NCBI GenBank assembly: GCA_002348225.1
Contig: DEAP01000042.1
Location: 1-30,911, forward strand
Length of the DNA stretch: 30,911 nt
DNA from: Dehalococcoidia bacterium UBA2979
Lineage (GTDB): Bacteria > Chloroflexota > Dehalococcoidia > UBA2979
Reading direction: 5' to 3'
Translations under genes and position numbers: made by a program
Notes under the pieces: model-generated
Seen by the model: only the letters and a program-made list of their open reading frames with translations
The model's database searches: none
What the model was told of the DNA's origin: nothing
Shown here: piece by piece, positions 24,201-30,325 of the stretch
How the letters are laid out: the number at the start of each line of letters is the position of its first letter
How positions within the stretch are numbered: position 1 is the stretch's first letter

Positions 24201-24507
24201 TACTATTCACAAATTGAATGAGCATGACTCTAAAGTGAAGATTCTCATATTAGTATCGGATGGACGGCCACAGGATCATGGCTATGGTAAAGATCGGACA
24301 GAAAAAGAGTATGCAGTGCATGATACGAAGCAGGCACTGCTTGAGGCTAAGCGGGATGGGATCACGCCATTTTTGATAACTGTGGATAAAGAAGGACATG
24401 ACTATCTGCAGCAGATGTGTGATGACATTGGATACGAGGTCGTCGACGACATCGAGAGCTTGCCTCGTAGACTTCCTACACTTTACAGACACTTGGCGGT
24501 TGAGTAG
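21223..24507 (+). CDS. Large VWA-domain protein, CbbO/NorD type, with helical repeats
   Basis: A 1094-residue partner of the preceding AAA+ ATPase, likely cytosolic. Residues ~37-340 hold about eight helical repeats of 37 residues (see the repeat entry). Residues ~400-450 (LPPFVSTFEAQEANFQSYKV, HQTGRIEFGSFAYKW) resemble the NorD/CbbO core. Then come acidic linkers (~615-660 and ~725-755, Ser/Asp/Glu/Gly-rich), a second helical block, and a C-terminal VWA domain with an intact MIDAS: DMSAS (D871, S873, S875) in VAFLLDMSASTDEE, and VSDGRPQDHGYG later. MIDAS sites bind client side chains through a metal. ATG 21223 is preferred over TTG 21211 because GAGG lies six bases before it. It ends 11 bases before the convergent hydrolase gene. 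Confidence 0.85.
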   Translation: MPDSNVAELVAKYEEELRGYGASLPDEFNRSATALSAELSSDQLDQWAKTGISLAGQSLRAWEAATEYFRSSPSIHEKTDFEGVIAWAGIAEELAQKSSLVAASFLKFTPEVLTHISLDELSEWSKQGDRLFRGNWKSGTLSAAYFEHTPDLLSVLPLHSVEKLVSIIDALTERSYELASTCLETSPKIFKELEQPDREPFLDFARAVTRASWADTRLYFERGPDLIASINSQYRSGFLELSAKVTSEVGRQAFPLFADAADALGQLPDDTHAEHINFASDLALGSPTAAMEYLKIVPFASSRLTPEQLREWSNIGSDVLISENNAEGAEAFFRLESTRAEAALQALSSRVELSTISTLLRMYAKALTGEQIAIYSVEELVDQNIGWVQESVATTEGSSIYLPPFVSTFEAQEANFQSYKVFATHQTGRIEFGSFAYKWNQDGSFTSATVEDREASSEDTSPEGDDEPKAAAVTAMQRYFNSFDERSLISGIFTVIEDTRVDAYVGREYGGIRKWLKQLQAYEANRRPRIENMPLRSAFVENLLRASLGRPETMRWPTVYREFLENGLSALKLVEEEEATVQDSAEVSAVIYDIAQRIPNITPSMADGKFEFDVPTEDMLSIQPAMPSGDGPPMDMQANEQEVEFENPPQPEFRGDFKPELVQLLARLKQQQEGNVDGEGTPLTKEQLKELLENSVEITIAEWAEGDLDESLGMFLENLEQAATPSGEGKSDDETSGSDESSGGDGEGEEKELPVEIDWSYYDEWDFRASDYRPRWTRVGQRFHEAEEEPEFYSETLRKHHGLVMETRKQFELMRPEVFKKIKRVEDGDELDVDLAIEFYIDKKAGIGPTGRVYNKRNKIERDVAVAFLLDMSASTDEEIEKQRQSHSDDDDDDFDGDPRKYFQWLAARRASQMIEPPKRIIDLEKESAVLIVEALEAIGDSYGIYGFSGYGRDNVEFHVIKDLDESMSELVQRRIGKIEPIRSTRMGPAIRHTIHKLNEHDSKVKILILVSDGRPQDHGYGKDRTEKEYAVHDTKQALLEAKRDGITPFLITVDKEGHDYLQQMCDDIGYEVVDDIESLPRRLPTLYRHLAVE
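21352..22263 (+). repeat. Eight protein-level helical repeats (~37 residues) in the VWA protein
   Basis: Within the VWA protein an aromatic/hydrophobic pair followed by a proline recurs: YFRSSP (P73), FLKFTP (P110), YFEHTP (P150), CLETSP (P187), YFERGP (P224), LFADAA (A261), YLKIVP (P298), FFRLES (~335). Spacings are 37, 40, 37, 37, 37, 37 and ~37. Each unit also has 'DLL..L', a Trp/Phe about 23-26 residues before the proline, and 'aa..YF'. The DNA itself is not visibly repetitive, so the repeats are old and diverged. They suggest an alpha-solenoid scaffold. Confidence 0.75.
23887..23904 (+). repeat. (GAT)6 trinucleotide run encoding six Asp
   Basis: Six consecutive GAT codons inside the VWA domain (residues 889-894), just after the MIDAS strand, in an Asp-rich loop (SHSDDDDDDFDGDPRK). 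The run is prone to length change by slippage, and the loop is likely surface exposed. Confidence 0.9.
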
Positions 24508-24518
24508 AACGACAGTAT

Positions 24519-25475
24519 CTAATTCAAGTCTTGTACTTGCTTTAAATCTTGGTGGCCGATGATTTCGATCATCGCTTGTGCGAGTCTCCTATTCCCAAGG
24601 CGTGGGAACATGTGTTTGGCTATTAAATAAGGGTTATCCGTTCCAACTGTTTCACTTGCCATCATCACTTTCTTGGCTCGTTTGGAGTGATGAAGAATAA
24701 ACCTGTTGAACGCTTTGTCAGGGTCATATATAGCTGTGCCATGGCCTGGGTAGATTACCTGGATATCACTCTGTGCAAGCTTTTTGACCGATTGAATAAA
24801 TAACGGGAGTGATGGCCAGTGCTGGACAGACTCAAATTCATTCAGGCTTTCCAGACCTAAATGAAGACCGGCGGTGGGGATGGTATGTTCGAGAACAGTG
24901 TCACCAGAGAATAGTAGCTTGCTAGTAGAAGTGACTGCTACCAAATTTCCCCGAGTGTGACCGGGCGCATAATGAATTACAAGAGTTTCATGATTCCGAA
25001 GCATAATCTCGTGTTGATCTAATATTGGGTGCAGTGCGTTCTCAGGGCACGGAATCCACCACATAGAATTAGTGTTGGTTTGCGATTTGATTTCATCAAC
25101 AATACTTGATGGAACTCCTCTTTGTACGAGATATGAGAACCGGTTTTCTCGGTCATCTTCAAATGCTCTGATCCCTTTAGTCAGGGTCGATATCGCTTCT
25201 GGATGGACGAGGATTGTAGCTCCTTCTTTGGCCCATCGGGATGCCAACCCTGCGTGATCAATATGTTCATGTGTGATTAGGACCTTCTTGATGTTCGACG
25301 GTATTAACTCGTGCTGGGCAAGTTGCGCACTGAGCAAATCCCACGAGAACTCTGGTGAGGAGTGCGATACTAGATCTGGTCCTGCATCCACAAGGAGCCA
25401 CGAATCATTTTTGTCCAGTGGTAGTAACCAGCAGGTATTAGTTGCAAGATGGATAGGGATAGGTGATAGGGACAT
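24519..25475 (-). CDS. Metallo-beta-lactamase-fold hydrolase
   Basis: A 318-residue protein with the full MBL metal site: LITHEHIDHAG (H69, H71, D73, H74), HYAPGHTRGN (third His), LLFSGDTVLEHTIP (bridging Asp) and VIYPGHG (last His). After ~residue 255 a small helical domain (RLGNRRLAQAMIEIIGHQDL) resembles the winged-helix tail of LACTB2/RNase-like and glyoxalase-II-like members. The substrate is unknown; a thioester, lactone, phosphodiester or RNA is possible. Its ATG shares one base with the stop of the preceding gene on the same strand (TAATG), so translation is coupled to the P-loop/deoxyribosyltransferase-like protein. It is the last gene of the minus-strand unit. Confidence 0.87.
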   Translation of the reverse strand: MSLSPIPIHLATNTCWLLPLDKNDSWLLVDAGPDLVSHSSPEFSWDLLSAQLAQHELIPSNIKKVLITHEHIDHAGLASRWAKEGATILVHPEAISTLTKGIRAFEDDRENRFSYLVQRGVPSSIVDEIKSQTNTNSMWWIPCPENALHPILDQHEIMLRNHETLVIHYAPGHTRGNLVAVTSTSKLLFSGDTVLEHTIPTAGLHLGLESLNEFESVQHWPSLPLFIQSVKKLAQSDIQVIYPGHGTAIYDPDKAFNRFILHHSKRAKKVMMASETVGTDNPYLIAKHMFPRLGNRRLAQAMIEIIGHQDLKQVQDLN

Positions 25476-26554
25476 TAGGTATTCTTTGAGGCTTGTAATT
25501 GTTCCTTGTACAACTTTGTGAGTCCACTGACCGTCTCCTGAATGGAATCAAATGCGGCCTGATGGAACATCCCAAGGAAAGGGGAGACTCTTCCGGGAAA
25601 TTCACAGAGGTAGACTGGTCGCCTTACGTCACGCGCGTGGGACATCTCAGCGAAGACTCCGGGCGAAACCAACTCAGTTGGATAATAGACGACAACCATA
25701 TCGGCCTGATCGACCCACTGTAAGTCACGAGAGAGGATCTGACTTTCGATATATCTATTTGCAGAAAGGGCCTGTTCCAACGGAGGATCTTCATCAGTGA
25801 GATGAAACTCTCCTGTTTGCGGAGAATTTAAATCTTGGATACTCAAAGGATCGTATACAACAAAACCTGCTTTCATCAGCTGATCACCGAAATCAGCTGC
25901 CCTTTCAAGGAGATCAGGATCTTCTTCCAAGATAGATGTGATTGGGTACGATAGATATATGCTCGGTGCGGGACGAGTTCTAGTGAGGCCCTGTATTCCC
26001 GAAGGATTGGACCTCCGCGCAAGTTCAACGAATCGCACCCCTAGAAATTCGGCGAGTATTCGGGTAATCGACGTCTCGTAGGTTCTCCACATCACAATAT
26101 CAGTAAGTTCTAATTGATCTTGCCATTCTTTTCGTGCCTGCAGATTCGACCAAATGATATTGGCGTCATGGGTAACCGTAATGAACAAATTAACATCATC
26201 GGCAAATAATTGTTTGAATAAATTCATGTCCATGCCAGATACGAGTCGGCCTGCCCGCATAAAGGCCGCATGAGTGGAAATTAGTTTTATATCGGCTGTG
26301 GAGTTGAGTATCTGATCTTTGAGTTCGCTGAGAGCGGATACGCGGTGGAGGTGCAATAAGTCTTCATTTCCGTCAAGTAGATCAGTGTGATTATCACTAT
26401 AGCGAAGATGTGCTGGAACAGCATTGAGCATCTGTCCGACATCGAATACCTCGGCTCGTCTCCTGTCGTTCGGGTCCTCATTAATATACTCAGCAGCTTC
26501 TCGAAGGAATTCGGTGCGTTCTGAACCGCTTACCCCAGTGCACCATACCAACAT
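25475..26554 (-). CDS. Two-domain protein: degenerate P-loop kinase-like plus nucleoside deoxyribosyltransferase-like
   Basis: I do not recognise this as a named gene. Residues 1-~185 begin with a hydrophobic strand and loop, MLVWCTGVSGSERTEFLREA, which looks like an adenylate-kinase-type P-loop in which the usual GK[ST] is E12-R13-T14. LFITVTHDANIIWSNLQARK and LTDIVMWRTYETSITRILAE are consistent with a kinase-like alpha/beta fold. Residues ~198-317 (SIYLSYPIT, AGFVVYDPLSIQDL, DLQWVDQADMVVVYY, SPGVFAEMSHARDVRRPVYL) follow the nucleoside 2-deoxyribosyltransferase-like pattern, with E303 at the expected catalytic position. ATG 26554 is chosen over GTG 26566, because GGGGGA lies just upstream of the ATG; the GTG overlaps the cinA stop. 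It is coupled by overlap to the downstream hydrolase. Confidence 0.65.
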   Translation of the reverse strand: MLVWCTGVSGSERTEFLREAAEYINEDPNDRRRAEVFDVGQMLNAVPAHLRYSDNHTDLLDGNEDLLHLHRVSALSELKDQILNSTADIKLISTHAAFMRAGRLVSGMDMNLFKQLFADDVNLFITVTHDANIIWSNLQARKEWQDQLELTDIVMWRTYETSITRILAEFLGVRFVELARRSNPSGIQGLTRTRPAPSIYLSYPITSILEEDPDLLERAADFGDQLMKAGFVVYDPLSIQDLNSPQTGEFHLTDEDPPLEQALSANRYIESQILSRDLQWVDQADMVVVYYPTELVSPGVFAEMSHARDVRRPVYLCEFPGRVSPFLGMFHQAAFDSIQETVSGLTKLYKEQLQASKNT

Positions 26555-26565
26555 AGCATCCCCCA

Positions 26566-27795
26566 CTATTTGTTTATTAGATACTGCCGAAGCATTGTGA
26601 GAGCAGTGAGGACAGCCCTTTTTTTTGCGGCTTCTCTACCTTGATAATAACGAGAGTGAGAGTATTCGAGGAACCCACTGTCGTCTGATAATGCGATATG
26701 CATAGTCCCGGGAGGCTGCTCTTCTACTTCGTTTCCCCCAGCAATCCCAGTAATCCCAATCCCTAAACTGGCACCTAGGACTTCCCTTGCTCGCACTGCC
26801 ATTTCTTTAGCGGTGTTTTCTGAGATGACGCCGTGCTTGGCTATTGTGTCAGAGTCGACCCCCATTGAGATTTTCGTATCAGTGGCATACGTGACTAGTG
26901 AACCTCGAAAGTATTCCGATGAACCATCTATGTCAGTAAAACTAGAGGCTAGTGCGCCACCAGTTGCTGACTCCATCAAGGCAAGAGTCAAGCCCTGTTC
27001 TATCAGCATTCGACCCACGGCACCGCTCAGTGATTCTTCATCTTCACCCCATATAGCCGTTCCTAAAATATTACGGGCTTCTGTCTCAACAGGTCGGATT
27101 AAATCTAACGCAGACTTGCGGCTGTTTCCTTTTGCGCTGATGCGGACATGGACTCCGTCAGCACGTGCGTACACGCCAATAGACGGATTAGTTGAATGTA
27201 ATAGTGGAGTAATCATTTCATCGAGCGTGCCTTCCCCGATGCCTGATGTTTTGAGGGTTCTAGAAACGAGGATGGAGGAAGCTTGTTTTTCTAGTTCTGG
27301 AGCTATCTCATTTTCCCACATTCGGATCATCTCTGGAGGAGGACCTGGCATTACAACGATTATTTTATTTTCACGTTCAACCCACCATCCTGGTGCGGTG
27401 CCGCGTGGGTTTTCGATGGCTCGTGCTGATTTGATTAACTGAGCCTGTTTCAAATTTCGTTCGGGCATATACCCACCGCGAGCCTCGAAGAGCGTACGCA
27501 GAGCAGTTGCCTGGTCTTCATCCTGATACAGATCTTCCTGTAATACAGAGGCAATCGTTTCCCGAGTCAAATCATCTTCTGTTGGTCCGAGCCCTCCAGT
27601 TGCAAAGACAATATCAGACCTATTCCAAGCTCTCTCAAATACCTCAAACAGTCTGTCAGGGTTATCGCCGACCTGGCTTGTGTACAACATATCAATTCCG
27701 AATTGGGGTAGCCGTGAAGCAATATATGCAGCATTTGTATCAACAATTTCGCCGAGCAATATTTCCGTGCCTATTGATATGACTTCCGCGCGCAT
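26566..27795 (-). CDS. cinA: CinA-family protein (MoCF domain plus NMN-deamidase-type domain)
   Basis: A 409-residue CinA. The N-terminal COG1058/MoCF domain shows MRAEVISIGTEILLGEIVDT, VFATGGLGPTEDDLTRETIA and IVVMPGPPPEM; this domain has ADP-ribose pyrophosphatase activity in studied members. The C-terminal domain, with MESATGGALASSF, FRGSLVTYAT, GVISENTAKEMA and GIGITGIAGG, matches nicotinamide-mononucleotide amidohydrolases (the usual ESCTGG reads ESATGG). Together they recycle or repair NAD-derived metabolites. An AAGGAAAG site lies five to six bases before the ATG, the best ribosome-binding site in this operon. The stop TAG touches the next gene, and comB lies 26 bases upstream. Confidence 0.94.
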   Translation of the reverse strand: MRAEVISIGTEILLGEIVDTNAAYIASRLPQFGIDMLYTSQVGDNPDRLFEVFERAWNRSDIVFATGGLGPTEDDLTRETIASVLQEDLYQDEDQATALRTLFEARGGYMPERNLKQAQLIKSARAIENPRGTAPGWWVERENKIIVVMPGPPPEMIRMWENEIAPELEKQASSILVSRTLKTSGIGEGTLDEMITPLLHSTNPSIGVYARADGVHVRISAKGNSRKSALDLIRPVETEARNILGTAIWGEDEESLSGAVGRMLIEQGLTLALMESATGGALASSFTDIDGSSEYFRGSLVTYATDTKISMGVDSDTIAKHGVISENTAKEMAVRAREVLGASLGIGITGIAGGNEVEEQPPGTMHIALSDDSGFLEYSHSRYYQGREAAKKRAVLTALTMLRQYLINK

Positions 27796-27821
27796 ATAAC
27801 TTTCCTTTCGATGTTTTTATT

Positions 27822-28562
27822 CTAATCAGAAACAATTAAAGAATGTCCATTGATGTCAGTCTCCAAATGGCCGGTCACATTAATCAGATTAGTTTGAGCA
27901 CAATATTCGATATCTTCTTCAAAGTTATTCTTCAATAACCGTTGGCCATGTTCAGTTTTAGTAAGAGCAGCACTCAAACTGATCGAATTTTCGTATTGAG
28001 ATGCGTATCTAGATTTAACGTCAGAGGCTGAGTCAGAAAGAACGGCACCAGATGTTTCAAGTGCATCAACGACAAGGGCTGCAGCCAGAAAGTCATCCTC
28101 TGCTGGTGCTCCCTCCCAGCCCGAGCACACGATGACGATGTCGTTTTGTTCCCTGACAGCACGTTGAACCGTCGCATCCAGATTAACGGGAGCTATTGGC
28201 ATTATGAGTTCCGCACCTACGCAGGAGAGTAGAGTGGGTGTTCCGTTCGTTGTCGCCATTATGACGGTTGATGGAAGCCGCATTTTTTTAGATTGTCGTA
28301 GAAAAGCTAATGGAGAATTTCCTCCATCGAAATCATCCGGAGGTAAAGAATTTCTCTCCCCGATCATTAATACTTCCTCAGGGATAGGCAGATTAGCCTT
28401 AAGGTCACGAGCTGATTCGATTGAATCAGCCAAATATATTTGTTTTACTCCTTGCTCTAAGAGGACAGCCATGACTGAGGTAGCTCTGAGAACATCAATC
28501 ACAAGACAAGTGTTTCCTATTGGATTGACATCGAATCGACTTTCTGCAATAGATACTTTCAT
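27822..28562 (-). CDS. ComB-like 2-phosphosulfolactate phosphatase family protein
   Basis: A 246-residue member of the ComB family, Mg-dependent phosphatases best known for removing phosphate from 2-phosphosulfolactate in coenzyme M synthesis in methanogens. Seen motifs: CLVIDVLRATSVMAVLLEQG, LMIGERNSLPPDDFDGGNSP, VIMATTNGTPTLLSC and IVCSGWEGAPAEDDFLAAAL, in the family order. Many bacteria without coenzyme M carry such genes, so the real substrate may be another phosphorylated hydroxy acid. It starts 12 bases after the DUF4129 gene, with AAGG nine bases before the ATG, and lies 26 bases before cinA. No other coenzyme M gene is seen here. Confidence 0.88.
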   Translation of the reverse strand: MKVSIAESRFDVNPIGNTCLVIDVLRATSVMAVLLEQGVKQIYLADSIESARDLKANLPIPEEVLMIGERNSLPPDDFDGGNSPLAFLRQSKKMRLPSTVIMATTNGTPTLLSCVGAELIMPIAPVNLDATVQRAVREQNDIVIVCSGWEGAPAEDDFLAAALVVDALETSGAVLSDSASDVKSRYASQYENSISLSAALTKTEHGQRLLKNNFEEDIEYCAQTNLINVTGHLETDINGHSLIVSD

Positions 28563-28574
28563 TCGGTTAGCCTT

Positions 28575-30320
28575 CTAGTAAGGTAATGCGTCTGGATCAT
28601 CTGCCTCTAATCTCTGATCTCTTTCCTTTTCATTTTTTTCTCTCAATGCAGCTTCAGCATATGAAATCCTATCACTCTCGAAATCAGGATTACGTGCAGC
28701 CTGCACTTGGTCTTTCAGCTCTTCTGTGATTAGGCTGCTTTTACGCCAGTCTGTCAGTGCATTTTGTGCTTTTTGCAGGTCATTTTCATCTGGAAAAATT
28801 CTTCCGTATCGTGCTTTATCAAAAAGTTGAGCAATCGGATGAGCCGGCGTGCCTAAGTACTTCTGATGAGCGCTGGCATATTCATCTACGGTTTCACCTG
28901 CTGATCGAGGCATACCACGTATTGAGCCGTCTTTTTCGAGTTCTCCCCACAAAGAATATATGGCATGGCGTTGCATCCAGGCCTTAGACATGGATTTTCG
29001 TCTAGGGAGCAAATCCTGAATTAGCTCGAGTAATGAGCCACTTGAGTTTGGCGTCGTGTACCTTTCCGAGGCTTCATCATCCGTTTCATTCTTTCCCCGG
29101 ACAAGGCCGACGATGAATAAGAAAATTCTATAGAAGGCATACCCCAATACAAACAACACGAATGATTTCAAAGCGGTTCCTATCCACGGCGGAACTTGAG
29201 ACGCTTCGTCATGTAGATTTTGTGCAGGTGGTGCAAGACAAGCTTTGTATTCTTTATTCAATTGATCTGCAAGAATCGTGTCTCCTTTTGAAATTGCTGC
29301 ATTAACCGCTTTAAGTAGTTCGCCACATGGTTCTGGCGCCATCGAACTTGAGCTTTGTGGACCGAGCAAACTCAGAAAAAATTTCAATAGCCAGAAAATT
29401 GGGGTGAGGATAATAACCATTATCCTGCCAATTATTTCACCTAATAGATCGAATAGGGGGTTGAATATCGGTGAGATATCTATTTTGGTTATCAACCAGA
29501 ACACCAGCCCAACCAGACACAAAATGAACATGGTGCCAGCAAGTGAGTATGTCCAAGGCGCGAGTTTCCCTTTGACCCCAGTCTCCGGTCTGACGCCATT
29601 CAGGTAAGACAAGGCGAGAGTAAACGCGCCTAAGACAAAATGTATAGCCACGAATGGTGCCAAAGGTATTTCATTGAGACCACCAAGTATGAGTAAAATC
29701 AGATTTGCCAGAAATCCGATTCCCCAAGAACGTGACACCTTCGACACTGTCACATTTGAAGCGCCCACAATCAAGAATCGTATCCATATCATCAGAAAGC
29801 CAGCTAACACCAGAGTGACAATCTGATCGCCTGCATAGGCTGTGACGCCACCAGACTCAACAATATGATTGAGTAAATCATTCGTCACTGCCGGTAATCT
29901 TGCCTCTTCGAAACTGTCAAAAATAGCTGCCGTGTTCCAAAATTGGAGGCTTGATAAATGGAGATGAAGGGCTACGTTTATCGACAGAATTGTCATTATG
30001 GACATTAAAAATACTGCAAGTCGTCCGCCAATTCCTAGGTAATCTAACAATCGCCGGAACAGAAACGCTGAGGCGGCGACAGCAATTATCAGAATGAGAT
30101 TTGGACCGCTCACAATAGTGTCAGTTGTGTTCTCTATAGTCAGTTTTGCAGTGATCAGCAGGTCTTGATTGATCGGTTCAGCCGGCTGTCTTTGAATATC
30201 ACTTAAAAGGGACGTTTGATGTCCTCGCATAAAAAAAGTACTTAGCAGCCGCAGCGCCATAAACCAGACCAGAGCTTCTGTGATGATGTAGGAGGTATCT
30301 AGAAGATGTCGTGTTTTCAA
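28575..30320 (-). CDS. Membrane protein with C-terminal DUF4129 domain
   Basis: A 581-residue protein with about seven hydrophobic helices through residue ~400 (for example LILIIAVAASAFLFRRLL, IVTLVLAGFLMIWIRFLIVG, IMVIILTPIFWLLKFFLSLL and FVLFVLGYAFYRIFLFIVGL). A cytoplasmic C-terminal region follows, in which HAIYSLWGELEKDGSIRGMP, ETVDEYASAHQKYL and FDKARYGRIFPDENDLQ match the DUF4129 pattern (r.y..ll..l...G..r....Tp.Efa). DUF4129 proteins often sit with MoxR ATPases, DUF58 proteins and transglutaminases; the DUF58 gene is just upstream. The only start available near the stop of that gene is TTG at 30320, with no strong ribosome-binding site, so coupling or a later Met (~17) is possible. 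Confidence 0.8.
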   Translation of the reverse strand: MKTRHLLDTSYIITEALVWFMALRLLSTFFMRGHQTSLLSDIQRQPAEPINQDLLITAKLTIENTTDTIVSGPNLILIIAVAASAFLFRRLLDYLGIGGRLAVFLMSIMTILSINVALHLHLSSLQFWNTAAIFDSFEEARLPAVTNDLLNHIVESGGVTAYAGDQIVTLVLAGFLMIWIRFLIVGASNVTVSKVSRSWGIGFLANLILLILGGLNEIPLAPFVAIHFVLGAFTLALSYLNGVRPETGVKGKLAPWTYSLAGTMFILCLVGLVFWLITKIDISPIFNPLFDLLGEIIGRIMVIILTPIFWLLKFFLSLLGPQSSSSMAPEPCGELLKAVNAAISKGDTILADQLNKEYKACLAPPAQNLHDEASQVPPWIGTALKSFVLFVLGYAFYRIFLFIVGLVRGKNETDDEASERYTTPNSSGSLLELIQDLLPRRKSMSKAWMQRHAIYSLWGELEKDGSIRGMPRSAGETVDEYASAHQKYLGTPAHPIAQLFDKARYGRIFPDENDLQKAQNALTDWRKSSLITEELKDQVQAARNPDFESDRISYAEAALREKNEKERDQRLEADDPDALPY

Positions 30321-30325
30321 AATGA

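Noticed and set aside
26813..27442. A 209-codon open frame on the plus strand inside cinA
   Set aside because: It is exactly antisense to a well-supported CinA, has no recognisable domain and a Ser/Pro-rich composition typical of shadow frames.
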